Below, in pieces: positions 35,670-46,538 of a stretch of DNA of 64,000 nucleotides. How positions within the stretch are numbered: position 1 is the first letter of the stretch; every line of letters starts with the position of its first letter. Origin of the DNA: Mesodorylaimus sp. YZB2_4 (taxonomy: Eukaryota > Nematoda > Enoplea > Dorylaimida > Dorylaimidae). The notes beneath the pieces are model-generated. The model made no database searches and had not been told where the DNA came from. It saw only the letters and a program-made list of their open reading frames with translations. Both the position numbers and the translations under genes were made by a program. The DNA lies in NCBI GenBank assembly GCA_030248295.1, contig JASANH010001367.1, forward strand, positions 496,001 through 560,000. The letters are read 5' to 3'.

Positions 35670-38600
35670 TTACAGACCCATATCAAACCGACCACCATTA
35701 TCAAATACGTTCTCGGGGCAAACACTTGAAATCGAATCACTCCGACTGGGCTGCGTCGACAACGGCACAGACTGAACGCCCTCAGTCCCAAACGGTACTA
35801 TTACAGATTCAAGCGGAGCACCCGAACTGTCTTGCACGACTGGTGTCGTCACGAATCGTGATCCTTCGACCGGATGAGGGGTCACCGGCTGCTGCGAAGC
35901 CTCATACAAAAAGTCTAACAGGTACTCCTGCTGCTCTGCATTGCGAGTACGTTCACCCTCTGATTGCGTAGATTGAACTCGAGCTGGCGGAAGCAAATAT
36001 CGAGCATTGGACTTGGTCAGAGTGTCCTCGTAGCCTGCTTCGTCGATGCGTGGCAAATTCGTCGTCGACATACTCACCCCCTCCTTTCCTCTGGTGTTCC
36101 GCCGACTCGAGGCAGTCATCGGTGATCGATCGGGCGGCGAGCATTGCCAATCGACCACACGATCACCATCTTCCATATCCAGCAGCTCGCCTAACGCTTC
36201 GGCCTTCGATTCGTCGTACGTAGTAGTACTGAGAAGCGTATGCTGCCGGCTCAGCAACCGTCTAACTTTCGTAGCAATATTGTTCCTGCCGCTATTGAGC
36301 TCCGAAATGCTGCTGCCTTTGCTGGTCTTGCGATGGGTCAGTCGCACAATCTCGTCCGGCTTATCGGCACTGGTACCAGTCTGCTCAGTACTCTCTGTCG
36401 TCCTGCAACCACCAACAGCCTCGTAACTGTCAAGATAGTCTAGCACGAGAGGCAACTCACGGAATATTGGCTGCTGAGCCAATGAACGGTTCGGAGGCGG
36501 CCTCCTTCGAATTGTCGGCGTATGGCAATTGAGGTTCGTCCATGTTCCAGTGATGGTCCTTCTCCAACGGCGGTAAACGCTGGCACGCGTAGTCCACTAT
36601 TGTATAGCTCGTCTGAAAATAAAAATAGATTTGCCTTCTGCGTAGCATGTAAAGAAGTTACCAGCCCTTCCCTACAGGTCCAATCGGCACAGCCATAGCC
36701 TAGTGGGTGTCTGTCTTACGATGGCGGCTGGTGTTCACGTCGCAGCGGTACATCATATTGTGAGCACAGTTCCCTTCACCCTGTAATGCACGTTCGGTAA
36801 TGTGGCAAAACATTATCAAGACTCAGGATCAAGCGGTCCCGCTGGCCCAGCCTCACAGCAGTTTCACTCTCCGTAACACCAGATATACTATCAGGTCATA
36901 CATAATGAACTTCACGAAAGGATACCACAAACTTACCCTTAAATTGCGATCGATAATGTAGTTAATATCGAAGTCATCGGCGTCCATACCGAACGGATTG
37001 ATTAGAACTTCGGCTACCTGTAAAAGGAAGTACCGTGAAACGTCGCAACAGTCGCAACTCACCTTCAACAGTCTGTTCATCAAACAGTTAGACTCACCTT
37101 CATCCACCCCAAATAGAACACCAACTGAAATATCGTAAATATGGGCACGTACAGGTCCAACACATCTTCGGTGCCTTTATCGGGCGGTGAAATGTACTGC
37201 CTCGCGAACAAGCAGGTAAACATGTACAAGTAGACCGACAAGGTGCAAACCTGAAGAAGACCTTAGTTGCATAGCCGCACGCATAAGGAGTAAGGAACAC
37301 GAATTTACTTGAGTGTAAACCATTGGGATCGGTATCCAGTCCTGAAAAAGCCATGTTGGGTATTTATGCTCAAAAAGGACTTTAGGATTCAACTTACGTG
37401 CATAAAGATAACCCAGCACTTTGCTCGCATTTCGTTAATACCCTGAAAAGTGTAAGGCCTTTTATACACCTTGTTTACCTAACATACCCATAACATGCCA
37501 TAATCCGTCCCTCCCTCTAATGTACTTATTTTCAAGTCATACCTAGTTTTCCCCTCCTGCACAAAATTTTAGCGCCCAGCAAACATGGTTATGGGTCATC
37601 AAGCGGTTACGACCGTAACAAGCAGGCACTTCCCACCAATCGATGCACAACACAAAATACTCACATCTTGCAAACGCATCATGCCACCTTCACAGACCTT
37701 GCCTTCTTTGTATGTTCTCGCAATTAAGGTGTGCGCCCAGTGAAATGGAATCCACCAGTTGACATCGAAACGGCTAGATGTCTTCGTATAGACATCGAAT
37801 TCTACAGGCGTCAAAAGGCCTGCAAAAGAAGCATATTATGGGATGCTGATCGCTGACTGATCTCTACCAGAAACCACTTGTTTGTTTTGGAAATCTGGGC
37901 AAAGAACAGAGCCAAGGCATTCAAGATTCATCCCAGGATCATGAGTGACAATGCTTGAACGACAAACTTTTCTTCAGTAAAGGTGTTTGACTGCTGATCG
38001 GAAAACTACAGTAATCCTACGCTGTACGTACTTCCTGACTTATCTGGTCTCCTCCCCGCGATCTCATGTTCAAGTTCTGGCTTTGCCACATCACCAAAAA
38101 CTGGTATGCCCGCCCGAGCTTGAAGGGGCATATCATACGAAATGACGGCCTGGCGGAGTTTTTTGATTCCAGTCCCACAAAGGTTTTTTGTGCTGATTTA
38201 TGGCTGAACGCATAAATAAGGGGAAGCGAATAGGTGGATTCCATCCGGGCGTTATTCACCCAACAGCTATTCTACAGTATGTTCTTTTATCATGACCACA
38301 TGATGGCGATACAGTCCTGATGCGAGAGTCTGTGAGATGACCCAGTCACCTACTTTACATGTGGTTCTTCAGATTCCTAGTTTTAGGAAATCATCTTTGT
38401 TGTATTTTTAGTTTTAGCAAACTTTTAAACTCATCCGTCATAGGGTTCGCAGGACACCACACCAATGCTAAAGTCCCGGGCATTCTGGACCAGTCAGTCA
38501 GCTGTAAGTTACGCCCCTGAGAAAAGACCAACAGTATGCGCACGTACACTCACCTCCAACCATCAGGTAATCTATATCGGGAAAGCGCTTTTTGATAGGG

Positions 38601-39503
38601 ACAGCAATGTCACGAAAGCAAAGTACAGCACCGAGATTGACATATCGCATTATGGTACGGCGTATCATTCGACTTTTGACATCGTCGCCTTCCACATACG
38701 TTGAGACATCGAAGGCCAACCTAAAACAGCCCGTGATGTGACATGCGATGTGTCGAGAGTTCTGATGGCGACAGGTGGTAGCGCTTTGAACCTGTAATCA
38801 GAGACCCGAGTTCAAATCCCGGCAGTGGTCAAATTTTTGCGTATTTATCTTGAATAATACAGGCCAGGTAGAAAATTCCATTCTAACTTTCCTGTCCAGA
38901 AAAGTTTGCACCTCGTTCAAATGTAGATACAGTCTTACCTCTCCGGCCAAGGCATATTCTCCCATTGCGCCCATCTCCGTACGATCACACGAACAACGTA
39001 AAAACCGACAACAAATGTAACGGGAATATAATCTGCAAATCCTCGTCCATATTTACAGAATCTCTCAAATCCTCTGAAATAAAACACCTGTTCACGGAAA
39101 TTTCCCAAACGCATTTTTACTCCCATGCAAGTTTTTGTTCATTCTAGTCGTGCCTCCACTTCTCCTGTGCGCGAGAAAAGATGTCACGTAGACTATGTAA
39201 AAAGCTAGTTCAAATAAGAATCCAGAGACGAGCCGGGCCAACTGCTTATGTCTCGTCTCGTAAAACTGCTCTAGACTGCTCATTTCTCACACCATTCTCA
39301 AACCGTATCAATCCAATTACGCACCTTTTTGTGGACTCGTTCATCCCGAATCTATACGTCAAACTAATCACATAGTATAGGACGAACCAAACCCCGAGTT
39401 CCCCATAAATGTGCCTGTAGATGCTGCCACGCCATCGAAACAACAATCGAAAAAAACCACCAACACGTTCGGTAGCGACCAAATGTTGATAATGCACAGT
39501 CAT
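35670..39503 (-). CDS. Bestrophin-family anion channel C
   Basis: A 618-residue model. Exons: 39325-39503, 38939-39073, 38554-38720, 37665-37819, 37398-37442, 37309-37341, 37098-37250, 36937-37017, 36461-36612, 35670-36426. Conserved are [15 protein letters not shown], the neck [40 protein letters not shown], and the calcium clasp [11 protein letters not shown] with IIDRNLR. The tail has [28 protein letters not shown] and ends GGRFDMGL. It is most similar to bestrophin D, with identical exon sizes up to the last exon, so the two arose by tandem duplication. The last intron (36427-36460) is only 34 bases, but removing it is required because the unspliced frame stops at once. The upstream intron between exons 2 and 3 contains a tRNA-like sequence. 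Confidence 0.93.
38758..38836 (+). repeat. tRNA-like sequence (degenerate, SINE head or tRNA relic)
   Basis: Within a bestrophin C intron. It contains CAGGTGGTAGCGC (A-box-like) and GAGTTCAAATCCC (B-box-like) at tRNA spacing, and a possible anticodon stem, but an 8-base anticodon loop and a poor acceptor stem. It is not a functional tRNA gene by eye. Confidence 0.4.
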
Positions 39504-40674
39504 AGTGGGAAAGCTCGTAATTAATAATGCTCTGAAAAACAGAGATAAATGTTACTGAAATTAGAAAAGCCTCGAGTCAAAGTCGGCGCTGTCAAAATTC
39601 ACACATTGGCACGGGTGAGTTGCCACCCGTCCAACCATCCAGTCCTGTCGACTCGCAGCTGACTACCACAAACCTGCCAAACCACGTTTGCCCCTACCCT
39701 CTCCGAGCATGCCTTGCCAAGGCAATATCGATCTGCGCGCCACCCCGCCCATCTTTGCCAGGCTCGTTTCCAATGGTGACATGCGCAGACAATGTTTATC
39801 CATTGGAGAAGGCAATGCCAGACTGGCCAAGCAGTCTTCTAGAAGACACGAGAACATGACTAGCAGTGCCAGCTGCAAATACGATTGACAACATAGTTGA
39901 GAGAATGATTTGCTCGCGTGCCCTGGGATTCCATATAATGCACAGGAAGGGCCAGCCATTGCGAAGCGCCTACAGAGATCGACATAAGCAGCACAATTTA
40001 GCACGGCCTACGCTGGAGACCTCGTTGACCCACCCACTCGAACAAACATTTTGCCTGCTTTGAGCTTACACAGGCCTCTGACTTGACCCAAGACGTCTTA
40101 CAGTTCTCGCTGAAAGGCTCTTGGCGAATTGAAGATGGCTCGCAGGAACAACAGGTCACCTCGGTTTTGTTGGCTGAAGGGCCATCCACATTGCACATAG
40201 GCTGCCGAGCTTTGCAATGTGAACGGCTGCCAAGCAAGCCAAGGCCAAATCAAGCTGAACCAACCGAGCTATACAGTGAATGTAACTCACATTCACATTC
40301 AGCTCATCGTCAACGGCAAGGCAGCCAGGGCGCAATGTGGACGCTTGACACTTTAGCTACTGTGCATTGAGTGAGATGAAATTTGTACCCAAGGTAACTA
40401 TCGAGCATGTGTGCAACTGTATTACACCAAGACCACTCACATTCCAGTTTCACGTACCGCATACATGTGACTATGACGGTCATAAAACAGTTGACCAACG
40501 AGAGGCCGCGTGACCGTGAAGTACACCGCGTGGCCAGTGGGACGTACAGTAGCCATCATCAGATAGGTCCTTATCCAAATGCACGCAAGGCATCTGTATC
40601 GACTGACAGTGACGTGGGGCCATGGCGCAGGCACCTTGGTATTAGTCTGCCCGTTTTTCTAGGCAGTGAGCGAC

Positions 40675-40932
40675 TGGGCTTCGTTCGTTAATTCAATCCC
40701 TTGTGATGGAGGCAGTGTGTGAACCATAGATCCTTGCTGACCTTGCACGCCAGGCTGAGGTACCACCCAGTACCGTCGAGGTGCTCCGAGTGGAGAACAA
40801 GTGTCTGGTCCAGGATGCCTATAAAACTCAAGTGGAGACGCAGAGAGGAAGGGAAGCTGCTGTACGGCCTTGCTTGGCCTGTTACAGGCAAAAGCTCCTC
40901 CCCTCCGGGCGCGGTCTAAAAAATTAAAAAAG
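40675..40932 (+). repeat. SINE copy, 5'-degraded
   Basis: It shares with the copies at 41124 and 56811 the segments GTGATGGAGG, CCTTGCTGACC, GTACCGTCGAGGTGCTCCGA and GTGGAGACGCAGAG, then an internal TACGGCCTTG and GGCAAAAGC before an A-rich end. The B box is degenerate (TTAATTCAATCCC). Confidence 0.65.
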
Positions 40933-41123
40933 ATGTGTATCGATTGGCGGTTCCTCAACATCGTTTCAATGCAGTCACCTCTTGCCAATTCAGACGATTC
41001 GAATCATGGCACTTGGCCTGAACAGCGCAGCGACGATGCTTCTCCAGTGACAATTTTTCGAATCGCGTAAACATACAAGCATGTAAAGTTAGTTAGCAAC
41101 AGGACATACAGTACTGACGTGAA

Positions 41124-41566
41124 GCGCGGTGGCTCAGTTGGTAGGCGTTGGTCCCGCATTGCTTAGGCCAGCAACCCTGACTGGGAGGCTGCAGTTCTGT
41201 TCCGACTGAGGACGGCAGTTTAGTAAGCCCGTCGTTGGCCTTGCACACCTGGCTCTGGGCGACTCACCCAGTACCGTCGAGCGGGGGACGCCCAAAGAGT
41301 AGAGAATCAGGAAACTGGTTCCCGAACACCAGTCGGGAAGGTCCCTCCCTTCTCGCCCAGTATCATCTTGGGATGCTGGTGCAGACACATGCCCTCATGT
41401 GGAGGTGCTCCTAGTGTAGACACACAGAGGGAAGCTGCCGTGAGAGCTGGTCATCTTACGGCCTCGCGTCACATCATGACTGCTGGCCGCTTTAGGCAAA
41501 ACGGGTTGGAAGTCCCGTGGTGGCACGGCGGCACCGCGCATAACCCACAGGAATTTTTAAAAAACC
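41124..41566 (+). repeat. tRNA-derived SINE, near full length
   Basis: The head has a perfect RNA polymerase III A box (TGGCTCAGTTGG, 41130-41141) with a degenerate B box about 50 bases on. The body matches the copy at 56811-57224 closely, for example GGGAAGCTGCCGTGAGAGCT, TTACGGCCTCG, GACTGCTGGCCG and GGAAGTCCCG. It ends in an A-rich tail near 41566. Such elements are copied by reverse transcriptase supplied by a LINE. Confidence 0.75.
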
Positions 41567-41803
41567 GGACATATTGAGGGCTGATCAGCTTTGAAATATG
41601 CTATGGACCTGAACCAATACCAAATCCAGGCACGCTAAACGAATTGAACGCTGTTTACTAGCCTACCACGCCCAAACGATCAGATCACTCAAGTAGAGAA
41701 GTAGAAAAAGGAATAAGCTCCATGGAAGACACTGCATGGCAGTGACTAATTCAAAACCGCATACGCTATACGCGTACATTAAAATTCCCTAAAATCATGC
41801 CAA

Positions 41804-44800
41804 TCACACACCCATATCAAATCGACCACCTGCATCGAACGAGTTCTTTTGATGTGCATTCTTTCTCTGGATGGGCATTGTCGATGGCGACGCGGACCGA
41901 GAACCCTCCGTCCCAGCTGACAATGTTGGCGATCCTGCCGTAGCATCGCTCTCGTCTCCTCTAACTGGTGTTGTCATCGAAGATTCCAGCTGCGGGGACT
42001 TCGAATGCGACCTCTGATACAGGAAGGTCAACAAATTATCATGCTGCTCCCTGCTCTGGCTTCGAATACGTTCCCTCTCCGGCTGCGCAGATTGGAGCCT
42101 AGTTGGATGGAGCAATGACTGGCCAGTGGACTTGGTCAGAGTGTCCTCATAAGCTGCTTCATCGATACGAGGCAAATTTACCGTCGATAGGCTCGCACCG
42201 TCTCTTCCCCTGGCGTATCTTTGACTTGCAGTTGGGACAGACCTCGGTGATTGATCAGGAGAAGGGGAGCGTCGCCAATCGATAGTGCGATCTCCAGTTT
42301 CCACGCCCACTATGTCGCCGCCCTTCGATTCATCCACCGTATCGGTCGTTGTGTGCTGGCGACTGAGAAGCCGTTTTACTTTTGTAGCAATATTGGCCAT
42401 TCCTGCACTGCGCCCTGAAACGCTGCTGGTCTTTCGATGGATCAGTCGGGCATCGTCGTCTTGCTTATCGAAATCCGTGCTACCATTGACGATCTGCTCA
42501 GCCTCCGTCGTCCTGCAACCACCAACAGCCTTGTAACTGTCAAGATAGTCTAGCACAAGAGGCTACTCACGGAATATTGGCTGCTGAGCCAATGAACGGT
42601 TCGGAGGCGGCCTCTTTCGAGTTTTCTGCGTATGGCAACTGAGGTTCGTCGGTGTCCCAGTGATAGTCCTTTCCCAACGGCGGTAAACGTTGACACGCGT
42701 AGTCCACTATTGTATAGCTCGTCTAAAAAGGTATCAGGTTTTGCATTTACATGAAAAGCCACATGGCTTTTTCTATTACTTGGCAGGCAGCAAGCATAAC
42801 TGAGGGTCCATACTGGTAGGAAAATGCGTCTCACGGCACAGCACAAAACTTATACCTTGGTCTATCAGAGCCCCTCTGCGTCACCTTTCTAAGACAGTCT
42901 GGTCCTAGTAGACACAGGTAAAGGGAGCAGCCCATAAACTCACCCTCAAATTGCGATCGATAATGTAGTTGATATCGAAGTCATCGGCGTCCATGCCGAA
43001 CGGATTGATGAGGACTTCGGCTACCTTTAAAAGGAAGCACCGTGAAATATCTGTTCAACAGCCAGTCTGTTCATCCAACATTCAACAGCGTGTTCGACTC
43101 ACCTTCATCCACCCCAAATAGAACACCAACTGAAATATCGTAAATATGGGCACGTACAGGTCCAACATGTCTTCAGGACCCCGATCAGATGGTGCAATGT
43201 ACTGCCTCGCGAACAAGCAGGTAAACATGAATAAATAGACCGACAAGGTGCAAACCTAGAAGAACATGAGCCATTTCACGGCCGCATAAGAATTTGGCTG
43301 CAACTTACCTGCGTGTACACCATGGGGATTGGTATCCAGTCCTGAAACAAAGCCGTGTTAGGCATCTATGAGCAGCATCCGAAAATATGGTCAGGCAACT
43401 TACATGCATGAAGATGACCCAACATTTGGATCGCATTTCGTTGACTCCCTGGAAGAGGAAAGGAGGATTGTTTAATCGAATCGTGTGTTTTGTGCCAGCC
43501 TATTGTGCCTCAGGTTGCTGCTACTTTAAACCACCTGTGCTGGGATTCTTATTCGTTTCCTAAGCTAAAAGCTAAAAATTAGATCAGCTCGTAACAGTGC
43601 TGTGACGTCTTACGGTAGTTTGGCCAAGGAGGTGTGTCCCGTCGCGAGAATTTGGAATTTTCCCAAAAGAAGCACTTATAGGCACGGCGCGTTGACAGAA
43701 TGATTGATCGACTTCCACGTAGAAACAATCGTGGGTGCACTAAAGTCTTTCAACTTTTCAGAACAATGTCGAGAATTTCTGAAGTGGGCGCGTGTATCGA
43801 ACTATAATTCAAGCACCGTAAAATTGTCAGATACCGTTACCCCGCGACCGACTTTTTCTTGCGCGGTCCAGCTGAGGTACGGTGAACAGGCTAGCTCGTT
43901 CACTGCACTGCACCCGATGCAATATCGCTGCAGATGCACATTTTAGGCAACCTATTTCTCGAAGAAAACTATGTAACCTTGACTGGGTGACTTCTGATGC
44001 AACAATGAAGACACTTCGGGCGGACGGGCGAGATGAGGATGCGCGCGAGAATAGACAGGACAGAAGATAGAGTATACTGTAAATGCTGATGAGGCCGAAA
44101 AGAATGGCTTGGCGGTAATGTTTTGTTTGACATACTGAATCTCTGGAGGATGGGTCGTTGATGGTGAACCATAGGCGAGAGAATTTTTAGTGTTCTCAGG
44201 GCTTTCTTTCTGGAAGGTGAGCTTAGGTTGTGTAAGCCATAAATCAATGGGAATTTTGGGCTTCTAGGGAGGGTAAGTGCCATCGGCTTATTTCGCGGCG
44301 ACCTCGTTCGCATACCAGCCTGTTAGTGCGAGGAGACGTTTAGCCGATGAGTCGCTTCTCAACGAGTAAGCCCCACCACTTCAGCATCAAATCAAGCCTA
44401 GTTTTTGGCCAACGAATTCGATGCTGTCGACGGTTGAAGATTACGTATTTGATAGGCTTAGCAGGTGTTTCCTGTCATAAATAAGAAAACTAATTGCAGA
44501 AATGACTTACGTCTTGCACGCGCATCATACCGCCTTCCGTGATCTTGCCTTCTTTGTGAGTTCTCGCCAATAGCGTGTGCGCCCAGTGAAATGGAATCCA
44601 CCAATTGACGTCAAAACGACTGGCAGTTTTCGAAAACACGTCGAATTCTAGTGGTGTCAAGAGACCTGAAAAACCAATGACCAGCAAGTGTTGAGGGGGG
44701 CACACCAGAGACTCGTGTGCTCGTTGGAAGCAACCAACCGTACCTCACGGGGTCATGTGATCCGATGTTCAACTATGAGTCAATGTGAAAGGTTCCCCTG

Positions 44801-45855
44801 ATTAGGTCCAGTTTTGACAAACTCTGTTGACACACTACAGCCTTTTGCAAAATCCATGCTACTACTACTTTACAAGCTGTAAGTTCCTGCGCCGTATTGT
44901 ACCACGATCAGTCGCCCGCCAGGTAAACGAGATTAGGGGGACAAGGACCTCGCTTTCCACCAGCAGTCTGCACTGGTTGCGCTGTCCATAGAACAGACCC
45001 AATACACGCAACTGGCACTCACCTCCAGCCATCAGGTATTCCATATCTGGAAACCGCTTCTTGATGGGTACAGCAATGTCACGGAAACAAAGAATGGCAC
45101 CGAGATTGACATACCGTATAATGGTACGGCGTATCATTCGACTTTTGATACCATCGCCTTCCACGTAAGTCGAGACATCAAAGGCCAGCCTAAAGGAAGA
45201 GTCGATGTAATTGGATCGGGGCACACCGACAGTGCAGTACACACTCTGTAGTAAACATGGGAGACAGTCTCACCTCTCCGGCCATGGCATGTTCTCCCAT
45301 TGCGTCCATCTCCGCACGATCACACGAACAACGTAAAAGCCTACCACAAATGTGACAGGAATATAATCCGTAAAGTTTCGTCCATATTTACAGAATTTTT
45401 CGAACTCGCTAAAAAACAGTTCCCGTGTTCTTTTGATTTCAATTACATCTCGCGCACTGGAATGTTCTCACGTCTCGCGGTCAGTCAGTGCAACCTATGC
45501 CTACAGTACGACCGCCTACTCCCACACAATACTTCCACACTCGTAAAAATGGCACTGAAGGTGAGTACAAATGGGCTAGGGCACTGACAGGTCATCAAAG
45601 ATGGCTGAGGGATCCCATGTCTTCTAAGACTGCAATCATTCACACGCCTTCTCTTGCCACCTCCAAACACACTCACCTCTTCGTAGGACCATCCATTGCT
45701 AATCTGTACGACAGGCTGATCAAAGTGTAGAGTACAAGCCAAACCCCGATCTCTCCATAGATGTGCCTGTAGATGCTGCCTCGCCATCGAAACAGCAATC
45801 GGAAGAAGCCGCCTACACGTTCCGTGGCAACCAAATGCTGATAATGCACGGTCAT
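41804..45855 (-). CDS. Bestrophin-family anion channel D
   Basis: A 610-residue model. Exons: 45677-45855, 45274-45408, 45023-45189, 44511-44665, 43404-43448, 43309-43341, 43103-43255, 42944-43024, 42571-42722, 41804-42536. It has the same architecture as bestrophin C: neck [40 protein letters not shown], clasp [18 protein letters not shown]. Exons 7-9 are nearly identical to C at the DNA level, while introns and the tail differ more. The tail keeps [28 protein letters not shown] and the end GGRFDMGV. The same 34-base last intron (42537-42570) is present. The gene is likely a recent duplicate, still intact in all exons. Intron 4 is enlarged to about 1.1 kb. Confidence 0.93.
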
Positions 45856-46538
45856 TGCCGAAAATGGTCTGAAAAGGACAGGTAAATGCAGACAGCCATT
45901 AGAAACCAGGGGCGCTTGTCCAGGCCAGACATCTCATCAGTGATCCTACCTGCCGGCCTACCCTGTCCATCCCAGACCCCTAATCGCAACCTAGCTACAA
46001 TACACCACCAGCACCAGCATTCACACCAGATCATTTCACACATGAGGGCATCGCATATCGATTACCACACCTACCCTGTCCGCGCACGCAAGCAGACTGC
46101 TGCCACACGACACGAAGAAGGTAGAAAAACTTTTTATATCCCGCCGCATCTAGGACTTCACAGGATTTTTCCGCGCCGGTGCAAAACCGGTACTCATTCC
46201 CAGAAGGCGTGTTTGTCTTGTGGACAGGCTACAGTCGAAATTGTAGCGATACTGCCTAAGACGGCCTGAAGCAAACAGAGCATAACAACACCCCCATACC
46301 CCGGGTCTTGAGACCGCAAAATATATCCAATAGCTAGTGCGAAACCAATAGCTAGTACGAAAACAACACCAAAGGATGGCACAATCAAAATTATAATTTG
46401 CAAACACAGCCTACGCATAAGATGACCTACCCACTCTATCAGGACAGGGTACCGGAATCATGACCATTCATAAAAGTACCCACTCAGCAAGTTTGTGCCT
46501 CTACTCAGGCAGCATATAACATGTCACTAGCAACCGCA
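45856..46538. other. Spacer with a short tandem repeat
   Basis: Nearly 700 bases between the acyl-CoA ligase stop codon and the bestrophin D start codon, both on the minus strand. It includes two tandem copies of an 18-base unit (CCAATAGCTAGTRCGAAA) at 46327-46362. No gene is supported. Confidence 0.5.

Larger units (their letters stand above)
39504..41803. other. Spacer between bestrophins D and C, rich in SINE copies
   Basis: About 2.3 kb between two minus-strand genes. It contains the 3' UTR of bestrophin D, the promoter of bestrophin C and two SINE copies listed separately. No coding region is supported. Confidence 0.55.

Noticed and set aside
38758-38836. A functional tRNA gene
   Set aside because: The anticodon loop is eight bases and the acceptor stem does not pair, so it is listed only as a tRNA-like repeat.
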